Assembly: GCF_006439395.2 (NCBI RefSeq)
Contig: NZ_CP083950.1
Location: forward strand, 806,001-870,000
Direction: 5' to 3'
From: Mesorhizobium sp. B4-1-4
GTDB taxonomy: Bacteria > Pseudomonadota > Alphaproteobacteria > Rhizobiales > Rhizobiaceae
Length of the DNA stretch: 64,000 bases
The notes beneath the pieces are model-generated. The model made no database searches. It saw nothing but the letters and a program-made list of their open reading frames with translations, and was not told where the DNA came from. Shown here one piece after another: positions 53,715 through 62,941 of the stretch (position 1 is the stretch's first letter; every line of letters starts with the position of its first letter). Both the position numbers and the translations under genes were made by a program.

Positions 53715-54062
53715 TCAGCGTCGACGGCTGTCGAGTTGATGATAGAGATCGGCATACGCCCTTCCCATCCTGTCCGCCGTAAAAAGGCTGATATAGCGAT
53801 CTCGGGCGGCTCGCCCCCATTTCGCTGCTTCAGCCGGCGAATCGACGAACCGCTCCATCGCTTCGTCAGTCGTTCTGGATCGGAAAGGCGGAACGACCAG
53901 CCCGGTCTCGCCAGCCTTGTTCACATAACTTGTTCCCGTCCCGACTTCGCACGAAATCATCGGCTTGCCGCACATGGCTGCCTCGGCCAGCGATAGGCCG
54001 TAGGCTTCCGACCTCTGGTTTGAAGGAAAAATGAATCCAAGGCAGTTGTGGAGGAGCGCCAT
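53715..54062 (-). pseudogene. 5'-truncated family 4 glycosyltransferase
   Basis: The minus strand encodes only the C-terminal ~115 residues of a GT4 transferase: GFIFPSNQRSEAYGLSLAEAAMCGKPMISCEVGTGTSYVN and GETGLVVPP, the donor-sugar-binding half. The N-terminal acceptor domain is absent. Just upstream a short stretch (NVWLADHQQE) is in another frame, as if the gene was frameshifted and then cut by the end of manC at 54116. A complete enzyme needs about 380 residues, so this is probably inactive. Confidence 0.8.
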
Positions 54063-54115
54063 TCCTGCTGGTGGTCAGCCAGCCACACATTCGCGTTCTC
54101 GTGATGCAGGAAAAA

Positions 54116-55531
54116 CTACATCCGTCCGTAAGCGTCGTCGAACCTGACGATATCGTCCTCGCCGAGATAGTCGCCGCTTTGCACCTCAATGATCACCAGG
54201 TCAATTCTGCCCGGATTTTCCAGCCGATGTTTGTGACCGGAGGGAATGTAGGTCGACTCGTTGGTGGCCAGGAACAATTCCTGATCGCCGTTGACTATTT
54301 TCGCGGAGCCGCTGACCACCACCCAGTGCTCCGAGCGATGATAGTGCATCTGCAGGCTCAGACGCCGGCCAGGCTTCACCTCGATCCGCTTGATCTTGAA
54401 GCGCTCGCCTTCCTCCAGAACCGTATAGGTACCCCACGGGCGGTGAACCGTGCTGTGAAGCAAATGCGCTTGGTGACCAGAAGCCTTGAGGCCCTCGAAC
54501 AGCTTCTTGACGTCCTGGACGCGGTCGCGGGACGCCACAAGCAGCGCGTCCGGGGAATCCACGATCACCAGATCGCTGACGCCGACCGTGCCGATGACGC
54601 GCTTGTCCGAACTCACATAGCTGCCGGTCGTGTCGACCATGTGGACGTCGCCGCGTATCCTGTTCCCGCTTTCGTCGGGAGCGATCAAATCGGCCATTGC
54701 GTTCCAGGATCCGATGTCGTTCCAATCCATGTCGCAGGGAATCATGGCAAGATTGCTCGTTTTCTCCATGACCGCGCGATCGATCGAGATCTGCGGGGCG
54801 GAGCCAAAATACTCCGGCGCGAGTTCGATTTTGGCAAAGCCTTCGCCTTCGCTGAAGCGGCCGTTCTCATAGCTGTCGGAAACAGCCTGGATCACGGCGG
54901 GGCAATGCAAAGTCATTTCGTCGAGCATGGTCTGCGCGCTGAAGCAGAAGATGCCGCCATTCCAGAAGAAGCGTTTGGATGCGACATAGGCCTTGGCCGT
55001 CTCGAGATCCGGTTTTTCAACGAAACGGACGACTTTCTCGCCATCCGCCTCGATGTAGCCGAATGCCGTGTCCGGTCTGGTCGGGCTGATGCCCAATGTC
55101 GCGATCCGCCCGAGTTTTGCATGTTCGATGGCCCGGCCCATGACGCTCAGAAAGGCAGGCAGGTTGCCGATCATGTGATCCGCCGGGAAGATGCATAGAA
55201 TCGCATCGGGACCGTGCGTTGCCTTCGCATGGATGACAGCGGCCGCCACGGCGGCGGCCGTATCCCGGCCTTCGGGCTCAAGCAGAAACGTGCGTGGCAG
55301 TATCACCGCATCCAGTTCGTCGAAACCGTCCTTCGTCAGAAAGAGGTGTTCCCCGGACGTGACCACAACGAGTTCCACGACACCTTTCATCGAAGCGGCT
55401 CGCAACACGGTGTGCTGAATAAGAGAATGCCCGTCTGCCACTTTGAGGAAAGGCTTGGGGTGCGATTGCCTCGATGCGGGCCATAGCCGCGATCCGGCTC
55501 CACCACTGATGATGACGGGAACCACTTTCAT
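54116..55531 (-). CDS. manC: Mannose-1-phosphate guanylyltransferase/mannose-6-phosphate isomerase
   Basis: 471 residues with the two-part type II PMI/GMP layout. The nucleotidyltransferase half (1-~290) has ISGGAGSRLWPASRQSHPKPFL (pyrophosphorylase motif), FPADHMIGN and FVEKPD. The isomerase half (~350-470) has RPWGTYTVLEEG, SLQMHYHRSEHWVVVSG and the cupin metal ligands QMHYHR/EH. It makes GDP-mannose. Its ATG overlaps the manB stop by four bases, so the two work as a pair. Confidence 0.95.
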   Translation of the reverse strand: MKVVPVIISGGAGSRLWPASRQSHPKPFLKVADGHSLIQHTVLRAASMKGVVELVVVTSGEHLFLTKDGFDELDAVILPRTFLLEPEGRDTAAAVAAAVIHAKATHGPDAILCIFPADHMIGNLPAFLSVMGRAIEHAKLGRIATLGISPTRPDTAFGYIEADGEKVVRFVEKPDLETAKAYVASKRFFWNGGIFCFSAQTMLDEMTLHCPAVIQAVSDSYENGRFSEGEGFAKIELAPEYFGSAPQISIDRAVMEKTSNLAMIPCDMDWNDIGSWNAMADLIAPDESGNRIRGDVHMVDTTGSYVSSDKRVIGTVGVSDLVIVDSPDALLVASRDRVQDVKKLFEGLKASGHQAHLLHSTVHRPWGTYTVLEEGERFKIKRIEVKPGRRLSLQMHYHRSEHWVVVSGSAKIVNGDQELFLATNESTYIPSGHKHRLENPGRIDLVIIEVQSGDYLGEDDIVRFDDAYGRM

Positions 55532-56997
55532 GACACGGCCTCTGTTTCGTTTGTCGATGTGATTGCCCGCGCCCTCTCAAGCGTCAGCGCCACGATCGCT
55601 GTTGCCCTTTCATGATTTTCAGCCTCCGAGTAGCAGCGGAACTCCGGCGCGTTGCCGGACGGCCGCAGATGGATGATCTCGCCGGTCTGCATTCGTGCTC
55701 TGAGGCCGTCAGTCTTGTCGACCTCGGCAACAGTCCCGAAGGGCGCGAGAAATCGCTGTAGTTGATCCCGATCGGCGAGCTGAAGCATCAAGCCGCGCGA
55801 ACTGTCCACCGGGAAGTTCTCGAGGCGTTCGCTGGCGCATGCCGGAAGCTTCCAGAACTCGCGCTGATGCGACAGCGTATTTCCTGTCGATGCGACCAGG
55901 CCAAGGACGGCGAGGATAGGGAGCAACGAATCGCGTGTCGGCAACGCCGTCAAAATTTTTCCATGCAGGATACAATCCGACCCCAGGAGAACGCCGCCAT
56001 TGGCCTCGAAGCCGATGACGATACGGCCGGCACGGTATGACGCTTCCATGGCTTCAATGACGAAGGGGGACCCGACCCTTGTTCTCACGACCTCGAAACC
56101 GAAGGCGTTCGAAATGCCCGAATTGGAGGTCACCGGCGTCACGACAATGTCTGCCCGCAAGAACAAAGCAGTGGCGAGGCCGATCAGGTCGCCGCGAAAG
56201 AGATCGCCGTTCTCGTCGGTGATGAGCGGACGATCGGCATCGGCATCCGTCGAAACGATGGCGTCGAGTTTGAATTCTCGAGCCCAGCCTTTGAATTTTG
56301 CCAGTGTGGCGGCGCTCACGGCTTCGGTATCGACGGGAACGAACGTATCGGATTTCCCGACGGGCGTCACACTGGCGCCCAGGGATTGGAGAATCTCGAC
56401 CAGCAGATCCGCCGCGACCGAACTGTGCTGATAAACGCCGACCCTCATGCCTGAAAGGGAGCCAGGCTCCAATATGTCTTCGGCGCGCCTGCGATAGGCG
56501 GCCATCGCCTGATCGTGGTGTGCCGGAAAAGCCGTTCCCATTGGAGGCGGCGGGCAATAGGAATCCGACCGTTCAGCAGCATAATGTGCCATGGCGGCCT
56601 CGTCGGCCTTGCTGATCTCGCCATGCGGACTGTAGAATTTGATGCCGTTGCGATCCGCTGGAATGTGCGAACCCGTCACCATCAACGCCGCCAGCCCATG
56701 TTGCCGGCCACACAGTGCCAAAGCTGGTGTTGGAATGGCGCCGCAATCGATGGGTTGCAGTCCGCTTGCCGCCAGGGCCGCCATGCAGTTGGTGGCGATA
56801 GTGGGGCTGCTGTCGCGCAGGTCGCGACCTACCAGCACCCTGGCCTTCGGCTGTATTCCGCCGGCGGCCAAGCGCCATGCGAAAGCCTCGGTATAAAGTC
56901 CGCTCGGTTTGCCGACCAGTTCCGAAGCCAAGCCTCGAAGGCCACTCGATCCAAATTTCATCACTTCGCTTTGGCTGGTGAGAGGGAAGGCCGTCAT
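55528..56997 (-). CDS. manB: Phosphomannomutase
   Basis: 489 residues, alpha-D-phosphohexomutase family. The phosphoserine loop is MVTGSHIPADRNGIKF, a variant of the TASHNP motif seen in some alphaproteobacterial members. The metal loop is STDADADRPLITDE, the sugar-binding loop GFEANGGVLLG, and the phosphate loop RPSGNAPEFRCYSEAE. It interconverts mannose-6-phosphate and mannose-1-phosphate, feeding ManC downstream. AGAGGAG lies before the ATG at 56997. A second methionine at 56961 (MKFGSSGLRG) is the start of the conserved core. Confidence 0.93.
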   Translation of the reverse strand: MTAFPLTSQSEVMKFGSSGLRGLASELVGKPSGLYTEAFAWRLAAGGIQPKARVLVGRDLRDSSPTIATNCMAALAASGLQPIDCGAIPTPALALCGRQHGLAALMVTGSHIPADRNGIKFYSPHGEISKADEAAMAHYAAERSDSYCPPPPMGTAFPAHHDQAMAAYRRRAEDILEPGSLSGMRVGVYQHSSVAADLLVEILQSLGASVTPVGKSDTFVPVDTEAVSAATLAKFKGWAREFKLDAIVSTDADADRPLITDENGDLFRGDLIGLATALFLRADIVVTPVTSNSGISNAFGFEVVRTRVGSPFVIEAMEASYRAGRIVIGFEANGGVLLGSDCILHGKILTALPTRDSLLPILAVLGLVASTGNTLSHQREFWKLPACASERLENFPVDSSRGLMLQLADRDQLQRFLAPFGTVAEVDKTDGLRARMQTGEIIHLRPSGNAPEFRCYSEAENHERATAIVALTLERARAITSTNETEAVS

Positions 56998-57663
56998 ATT
57001 GCAGTAGGCTCCTCTGTCAACCAAAAAGCGCGTAGTGGTTTCTGGGCACCTTCAAAATAGTGCATCCGCAACGGTTCGAATATTGGCTGGAGGCTGCATT
57101 AAGCCGAACGAATGTGCATAGACAAGCCACAATTGCCTATGGCGATGGTGGCCTCCAGTCTTGCGGCCAGTCTGCAGAATTACCTTGGTTGAACGACGTC
57201 TTGATCGGCGAACCGGGTCCAATCGAATGACCTATAAAAAAATCTCTGGCGATGACCTCAAGTCCACGCTATGCGATGGGGCGGCGGGGGCCGAAGACTT
57301 GGCTAAGAACAGGTGGCTGATGACGGATGGTATTCGATCTAGCTCCGCTTTAGTGTCAAAGTCTTCGCGCACGTTATTCCGAAAGCGGCTGGGCATGAGA
57401 CTTAACCCATTGCGGATAGTGAGTGTTTGAAAATCTGGTCGGCGCCGACGCATCGTGGCAGGCCAGGGTCTCGCGGCTTGGCCGCCTGCTCAAGGGTGAG
57501 GTTGCCGGCTCTATTCCGCTTTCGTCCTGGGGCGCATCTGAACATCCAACAGTTCACGGCGCGCTTGGTCGAGAAGCGAGCCCGTGCTACGTCGGCCGAA
57601 TTGACAGGCTTCGTCCGCGGTGTTGTCGGACGGAGCTTTGTCAGGGAGCATGATCGGTCGTTC
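56998..57663. other. 666-bp region with no supported gene
   Basis: The region between the divergent manB and the sugar transferase carries only short open frames with no recognisable domain. It looks slightly less GC-rich than the surrounding genes. The frame of the sugar transferase stays open back to 57427, encoding an Arg-rich stretch (QQFTARLVEKRARATSAELTGF) that may be a decayed or unused N-terminal part. Promoters for both neighbours must lie here, but I could not place them. Confidence 0.5.
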
Positions 57664-58203
57664 ATGAAGACAGCCAAGAAAATCTTCGATCTTGCCGGTG
57701 CGGCGTTGCTGCTGGTGGCCACATCTCCTGTTCTATTGCTTGCTGTCGTTGCCGTTCGGGCATCGTCACCGGGGCCGGTGATTTTTTCCCAAACGCGGGT
57801 AGGCCGCGACGGTGCGCCTTTTCGCTGTCACAAGTTGAGGACCATGTATCTCGGCACGCTGTCCTTGCCTTCGCATGAGGCGCCTGTGAGCGCCGTAACA
57901 TCGGTCGGAAAGGTCCTTCGGAAGTTCAAGCTCGATGAGTTGCCGCAGTTCTGGAACGTTCTGAAGGGCGAGATGAGCCTGGTCGGGCCGCGTCCCTGCC
58001 TGCCGACCCAAACGGAATTGATCGAGTGCCGCCGGCGCTTGGGCGTTCTTGCGGCACGTCCAGGCATAACCGGTCTGGCACAGATCAGGGGCATCGACAT
58101 GTCCACCCCGCAGCTCCTTGCCGAAACCGACGCAACCTATCTCCGGACGGCGTCGCTCTGGCTCGATCTGCGAATCCTGCTTGGAACGCTCTATCGCGGT
58201 TGA
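57664..58203 (+). CDS. Initiating sugar-phosphate transferase (WbaP/ExoY family)
   Basis: 179 residues, short monotopic type. A re-entrant membrane segment ([27 protein letters not shown]) is followed by [53 protein letters not shown], and [13 protein letters not shown]. These are the bacterial sugar transferase catalytic signatures. It moves a sugar-1-phosphate from a UDP-sugar to undecaprenyl phosphate at the inner membrane, the first step of a repeat unit. There is no convincing ribosome site at 57664, and the frame extends 79 codons further upstream. Confidence 0.88.
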   Translation: MKTAKKIFDLAGAALLLVATSPVLLLAVVAVRASSPGPVIFSQTRVGRDGAPFRCHKLRTMYLGTLSLPSHEAPVSAVTSVGKVLRKFKLDELPQFWNVLKGEMSLVGPRPCLPTQTELIECRRRLGVLAARPGITGLAQIRGIDMSTPQLLAETDATYLRTASLWLDLRILLGTLYRG

Positions 58204-58206
58204 ACA

Positions 58207-58254
58207 GACCACGATCCCAAAAAGTGGACGCCGGTTTTTGGAAAGATCGTGGTC
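58207..58254. repeat. 48-bp palindromic intergenic repeat
   Basis: Outer arms GACCACGATC/GATCGTGGTC pair perfectly, and inner arms CCAAAAA/TTTTTGG extend the stem with a 3-nt bulge and an 11-nt loop (GTGGACGCCGG). Sequences of this type are frequent between genes in Mesorhizobium and relatives, as I recall them. It sits 4 bp after the sugar transferase stop, between convergent genes, so it may also terminate transcription in both directions. Confidence 0.75.
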
Positions 58255-58300
58255 AGACAAAAAAACGCTTCCAAAATTGGGCGCCGGTTTGGATCAGGGG

Positions 58301-59245
58301 TTAAAGAAGTCGGGATTTTTCCAACCGCGCTATTGCGGCCAACCGCTCCAGCGTGTGGGTTTCCGGCAGCCAGCCTTCTGATACGAGCAGGGAAGGGTCG
58401 CATATCTGCGTCGCGGTCATGCTATCCCATAACGGGCGCTTGCGTGCGAGGATCGCGGCTGCCCGGAGCGGTCCGGCCTGCACGGCCATCAGGCGCGTCG
58501 GCCTTCCGAAGCCGCTGCGAAAGGCGCCGACGATGGCCGCGACCGAAACCGGGGGCACATCGCTGGCGATGTAGATCGGGCGAAGCGGCTCCGGACGGTT
58601 CAGCAGATGCCATACGGCTCCTGCCGCCGACAGCGATGACAGCAGCGAGCGTTTCCCGGTCAGCGCGCCTGTCGGCAGCGGCAGGGCCGTATCGGCCAGG
58701 CGCATCAGCGTCGCCAGATTTCCTCTCATGCCGGCTCCATAGACCGGAGGCAACCGCAACACGGTGGCATCGGAACGGCCGTGCGAGGCATAGGCGTCCA
58801 GTATCCTGATCTCCGCTTCGCGCTTCGAGCGCCCATAGGCGCATTGCGGGTCGGGCATCGTATTCTCATTGATCGTTGCGCTGACACGTGCGCCAATCAC
58901 GGCCCGGATCGAGGAGAGAAGGATGAAGCGTCCGCTTGCCTGCGTGGCGGCGGCATAGGCCAACCGTGCGCTCAATTCCGCATTGGCTGCCTTGAAATCG
59001 GCCTCGGTGGTACTGCCTTCATCATTGTTCAGGCCCGCGCAGTGGACGACATCCGTAACATCCCGGGTCAACGCCAGGAAGGCCGCGGCCGGCGCATCGA
59101 AACCCGGCATCAGCATCGCGCCGGACCCTGGATCAAGTCCCTCCGGTTGGCGCGAGGCGAGGCGAAGCTCGACGCCGGCCTCACGAAGCCGATGGACCAC
59201 CTGGCGGCCGATGAAGCCTGTCGCGCCCGTGACCAGGACTTTCAT
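58301..59245 (-). CDS. NAD-dependent epimerase/dehydratase (extended SDR)
   Basis: 314 residues. The NAD motif is VTGATGFIGRQVVHRL; the active-site Ser is in LLSSIRAVIG and the YxxxK in YGRSKREAEI; RLPPVYGAGMRGNL is typical of UDP-sugar epimerases such as WbpV and GalE-like O-antigen proteins. It probably modifies a nucleotide sugar for the polysaccharide repeat unit; which sugar is not clear. Its ATG overlaps the stop of a short membrane-protein gene by four bases. Confidence 0.9.
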   Translation of the reverse strand: MKVLVTGATGFIGRQVVHRLREAGVELRLASRQPEGLDPGSGAMLMPGFDAPAAAFLALTRDVTDVVHCAGLNNDEGSTTEADFKAANAELSARLAYAAATQASGRFILLSSIRAVIGARVSATINENTMPDPQCAYGRSKREAEIRILDAYASHGRSDATVLRLPPVYGAGMRGNLATLMRLADTALPLPTGALTGKRSLLSSLSAAGAVWHLLNRPEPLRPIYIASDVPPVSVAAIVGAFRSGFGRPTRLMAVQAGPLRAAAILARKRPLWDSMTATQICDPSLLVSEGWLPETHTLERLAAIARLEKSRLL

Positions 59246-59604
59246 CGACTTGCCCGGAACGGCCATTGGGCGGCGGATGGAGGCGCCTGCTCTTCCATCG
59301 CCGGCGGAGGGATTTGTTTTTCAGTCAGGGGCGGGCGTGTCTGCTCTTCCGCCAATGGGGCCTGGCGTCCGCACGCAAGGTAGGTTCCCGACAACAGGAA
59401 GACCATCAGCGCCATCATCGCTCGATCGATATTGAAGCGTCTTTTCTTGAAGGCGATCAACAGGACGGACCACAGGCCGCCGCCATTGAACACGAAGCTC
59501 ACCACCGATCCCAGAACCGGTGGAAAAAAGAAGCAAATAATGGAGAAGTAGATATTGACCCGTGAAGGCGTCAGTCGCTGCCTTATAGACAAAAGCTGGT
59601 TCAA
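59242..59604 (-). CDS. Short two-helix membrane protein, possible polymerase remnant
   Basis: 120 residues starting at a TTG with no ribosome site. Two hydrophobic segments (VNIYFSIICFFFPPVLGSVVSFVFNGGGLWSVLL and AMMALMVFLLSGTYLAC) resemble the first helices of O-antigen ligase/polymerase proteins (the FNGGGLWSVLLI stretch is typical). A soluble tail then has three PP-(L/A)-x-E-(E/K)-Q repeats. The remaining ~300 residues of a ligase are missing. The stop overlaps the epimerase ATG. It may be a truncated gene that still drives coupled translation, or a small real protein. Confidence 0.5.
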   Translation of the reverse strand: MNQLLSIRQRLTPSRVNIYFSIICFFFPPVLGSVVSFVFNGGGLWSVLLIAFKKRRFNIDRAMMALMVFLLSGTYLACGRQAPLAEEQTRPPLTEKQIPPPAMEEQAPPSAAQWPFRASR

Positions 59605-60085
59605 GTTGCGGGCTCGCTATTCTCGAGAAGCTTTATGCGGCACATCTTTTTAGTGGACCCGAATGTGCTCGCCTCGAAATTGTCCACGCCTCACGACGCA
59701 TGTTGCCCGCCTCCGGCTGGTATAGCGGCTGGGCTCGCTTTTCGATAGTGCGTCGGATTGATTGCCACTGAAAATTGACGGCCGGGCCGGCAGATCAGGG
59801 AGGGCTCAAGGAGCGCTGCCGTCGCGTTCTCCCGAGCAATATTTTTCCCGCATCTTGCCGACCGGAGGCATTGCGAACGGAAATTTCCGGGTTCTGGCGA
59901 AAGCATGGAAAATTCATTCCCGAACTGGCCGCTGCCGGGCTCGTCTTGCATTGTTCTGGGGCGCGCCGATCTGCTAGAACGCCCGCACGAAACACTTTGT
60001 CCAGAAGCGAAGCTTGAACCGGGCGCGAAAAGGCTCGATGGTTTGAGGTCTTCTGTCGCAAGGCATGAGAGAACGCTCACAGTCT
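59605..60085. promoter_or_regulatory. 481-bp intergenic region upstream of cysD
   Basis: No gene is supported. It separates the minus-strand polysaccharide genes from the plus-strand cys genes and should hold the cysD promoter. I saw no convincing hexamer pair, riboswitch or known operator. Confidence 0.35.
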
Positions 60086-60991
60086 ATGACAATAGCGCTT
60101 ACGCATCTGCAGCGGCTTGAAGCTGAGTCCATCCATATATTCCGCGAAGTTGCGGCCGCCTTCGCCAAGCCGGTCATGCTTTATTCGGTCGGCAAGGATT
60201 CATCCGTGCTGATGCATCTAGCGATGAAGGCGTTTTATCCCGCCAAGCCACCATTCCCCTTTCTTCACGTCGATACCACCTGGAAATTCCGCGAGATGAT
60301 CGCCTTTCGCGATCAGATGGCGCAGAAGCTGGGCTTCGACCTGCTGGTCCATGTCAACGAAGACGGCGTGCGCGACAACATAAATCCGTTCGATCACGGT
60401 TCGAACACCCATACCCATGTCATGAAGACCGTGGCGCTGCGCCAGGCGCTCGACAAATACGGTTTCGATGCCGCCTTCGGCGGTGCCCGCCGCGACGAGG
60501 AAAAGTCGCGCGCCAAGGAGCGCATCTTCTCGTTCCGCAATGCCCAGCATGTCTGGGATCCGAAGAACCAGCGGCCCGAAATGTGGAAGATATTCAACAC
60601 CCGCATCGCCTCGGGTGAATCGATCCGCGTCTTTCCGCTGTCGAACTGGACCGAGCTCGATATCTGGCAGTACATCCTGCAGGAGAACATCCCGATCGTG
60701 CCGCTCTATTTCGCCAAGCAACGGCCGGTGGTGGAACGCGACGGCATGCTGATCCTCAAGGACGACGAGCGCATGAAACTGCGTCCCGGCGAGATCGTGG
60801 AGGACCGGCTCGTGCGTTTCCGCACTTTGGGCTGCTATCCGTTGACCGGCGCCATCGAATCCGATGCCGACACGCTCGAAGCCATCGTTGGTGAGATGCT
60901 GACCGCACGCACTTCCGAACGCCAGGGTCGCCTGATCGACCGTGATGAGGCGGGTTCCATGGAAAAGAAGAAGCGCGAGGGGTATTTCTGA
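60086..60991 (+). CDS. cysD: Sulfate adenylyltransferase subunit 2
   Basis: 301 residues, the same length as the enteric protein. N-terminus [22 protein letters not shown]. The PP-loop is [14 protein letters not shown], followed by [21 protein letters not shown]. With CysN it makes APS from ATP and sulfate. An ATG at 60065, with AAGG ahead, is an alternative start adding seven residues. It lies two bases before cysNC. Confidence 0.95.
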   Translation: MTIALTHLQRLEAESIHIFREVAAAFAKPVMLYSVGKDSSVLMHLAMKAFYPAKPPFPFLHVDTTWKFREMIAFRDQMAQKLGFDLLVHVNEDGVRDNINPFDHGSNTHTHVMKTVALRQALDKYGFDAAFGGARRDEEKSRAKERIFSFRNAQHVWDPKNQRPEMWKIFNTRIASGESIRVFPLSNWTELDIWQYILQENIPIVPLYFAKQRPVVERDGMLILKDDERMKLRPGEIVEDRLVRFRTLGCYPLTGAIESDADTLEAIVGEMLTARTSERQGRLIDRDEAGSMEKKKREGYF

Positions 60992-60993
60992 CC

Positions 60994-62931
60994 ATGCGCC
61001 ACATCATGGCCAAGAGCCTCGCCCCCACCGACAGCGTTCGCGATTACCTTGCGGCGCAAGAAAAGAAGTCGCTGCTGCGCTTCCTCACCTGCGGTTCGGT
61101 CGATGACGGCAAGTCGACGCTGATCGGTCGCCTTTTGTCTGATACCAAGCAGATTTTCGAGGATCAGCTCGCCGCGCTCGAGCGCGATTCGCGCAAGCAT
61201 GGCACCACCGGCGACGACATCGACTTCGCACTGCTGGTCGATGGTCTCGAGGCTGAACGCGAGCAAGGCATCACCATCGACGTCGCCTATCGTTTCTTTG
61301 CCACGCCCAGGCGCAAGTTCATCGTCGCAGACACGCCCGGCCACGAACAATATACGCGCAACATGGCGACAGGCGCTTCGACCGCCGACCTGGCGATCGT
61401 GCTGATCGATGCGCGACAAGGGGTGTTGCGCCAAACCAGGCGCCATTCGATCATCGCCTCGTTGCTCGGCATCCGCCACATCGTGCTTGCCGTCAACAAG
61501 ATCGATCTCGTCGATTTCGACCAGTTGATCTTCGACCGGATCGTCGAAGACTACCGGCAGTTCTCACGCGATCTCGGCTTCCAGACCATCGTGCCGATCC
61601 CGATGTCGGCTCGCTACGGGGACAATGTCAGCAGCCGCTCTGAAAACATGAAATGGTATTCCGGCCCGACGCTGGTCGAGCACCTCGAGGCCGTCTCGGT
61701 CGAGGAGGCGACCGTCGAGCTGCCGTTCCGTTTCCCGGTCCAGTACGTCAATCGCCCCAATCTCGACTTCCGTGGTTTTGCCGGCACGATTGCTTCAGGT
61801 TCGGTCTCGCAGGGCGATGAGATCGTCGTCGCCAAATCCGGCAAATCCTCGCATGTCAAGCGCATCGTCGCTCATGGCGGCGATCTCAAACAGGCGGTCG
61901 CCGGTCAAGCCATCACGCTTGTTCTTGAGGACGAGGTCGAGATTTCCAGAGGCAACATGCTGGTTTCGCCGGCAGCCAGGCCGCAGGTCGCCGATCAGTT
62001 CGCCGCCAACATCGTCTGGTTTGACGAGCATGCGCTGCTGCCGGGCCGCTCCTACATCCTGCGCACCGAAACCGACCAGACCAGCGCCACTGTCACCGAC
62101 CTGAAATACCGCATCAACGTCAACGACTTCGCCCATGAGGCGGCCAAGTCGCTTGAGATGAATGAAGTCGGCATCTGCAACATCTCGACGCGGGCGCCGA
62201 TTGCCTTCGATCCTTTCGCCGAGAACCGCACCACCGGCGCCTTCATCCTGATCGATCGCATCAGCAACGCCACCGTCGGTGCCGGCATGATCGTGCACTC
62301 GCTGCGCCGTGCTGAAAACATCCACTGGCAATCGCTCGATGTCGGCAAGCGCGTGCGTGCCGACATGAAGAACCAGCGGCCTGCTGTGTTCTGGTTCACC
62401 GGGCTTTCGGGCTCCGGCAAATCGACCATCGCCAACCTGTTCGAGAAGAAGCTGTTCGCCACCGGCCGGCACACCTATATCCTGGATGGCGACAATGTCC
62501 GTCACGGTCTCAACCGCGATCTCGGCTTTACCGATGCCGACCGCGTCGAGAACATCCGCCGCGTCGCCGAAGTGGCCAGGCTGATGGCTGATGCCGGATT
62601 GATCGTCATTGTCTCCTTCATTTCGCCGTTCAGCGCCGAGCGGCGAATGGCGCGCGAGCTGATGGCCGATGGCGAGTTCATCGAAGTGTTTGTCGACACA
62701 CCCTTCGAGGAATGCGCCAGGCGGGATCCAAAGGGCCTCTACGCCCGTGCGCTGAATGGCGAGATCAAGAATTTCACCGGTGTCGATTCGCCATACGAGG
62801 CGCCGGAAAAACCGGAAATCCATCTGAAGACGCTCGGCAAATCGGCGGAAGAGATGGTAGATGCCCTGGAACACTGGCTGAATGAGCGTGACATTGCCGA
62901 AGATCAATACGACAACGGCGGCGGCATCTGA
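60994..62931 (+). CDS. cysNC: Fused sulfate adenylyltransferase subunit 1/APS kinase
   Basis: 645 residues. Residues ~25-440 are the CysN GTPase: Walker [12 protein letters not shown]3 DTPGHEQY, G4 NKIDLV, then two beta-barrel domains. Residues ~455-645 are APS kinase (CysC): P-loop [24 protein letters not shown], and [22 protein letters not shown]. The fusion is like rhizobial NodQ/CysNC. The protein makes APS with CysD and then PAPS. APS alone suffices for cysteine synthesis in many rhizobia, so the kinase suggests PAPS is needed here, for example for sulfation. Confidence 0.96.
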   Translation: MRHIMAKSLAPTDSVRDYLAAQEKKSLLRFLTCGSVDDGKSTLIGRLLSDTKQIFEDQLAALERDSRKHGTTGDDIDFALLVDGLEAEREQGITIDVAYRFFATPRRKFIVADTPGHEQYTRNMATGASTADLAIVLIDARQGVLRQTRRHSIIASLLGIRHIVLAVNKIDLVDFDQLIFDRIVEDYRQFSRDLGFQTIVPIPMSARYGDNVSSRSENMKWYSGPTLVEHLEAVSVEEATVELPFRFPVQYVNRPNLDFRGFAGTIASGSVSQGDEIVVAKSGKSSHVKRIVAHGGDLKQAVAGQAITLVLEDEVEISRGNMLVSPAARPQVADQFAANIVWFDEHALLPGRSYILRTETDQTSATVTDLKYRINVNDFAHEAAKSLEMNEVGICNISTRAPIAFDPFAENRTTGAFILIDRISNATVGAGMIVHSLRRAENIHWQSLDVGKRVRADMKNQRPAVFWFTGLSGSGKSTIANLFEKKLFATGRHTYILDGDNVRHGLNRDLGFTDADRVENIRRVAEVARLMADAGLIVIVSFISPFSAERRMARELMADGEFIEVFVDTPFEECARRDPKGLYARALNGEIKNFTGVDSPYEAPEKPEIHLKTLGKSAEEMVDALEHWLNERDIAEDQYDNGGGI

Positions 62932-62941
62932 CGACAGGTCG

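Noticed and set aside
57161..57430. 89-codon frame before the sugar transferase
   Set aside because: No recognisable domain, and overlapping open frames exist on the other strand; not enough to call a gene.
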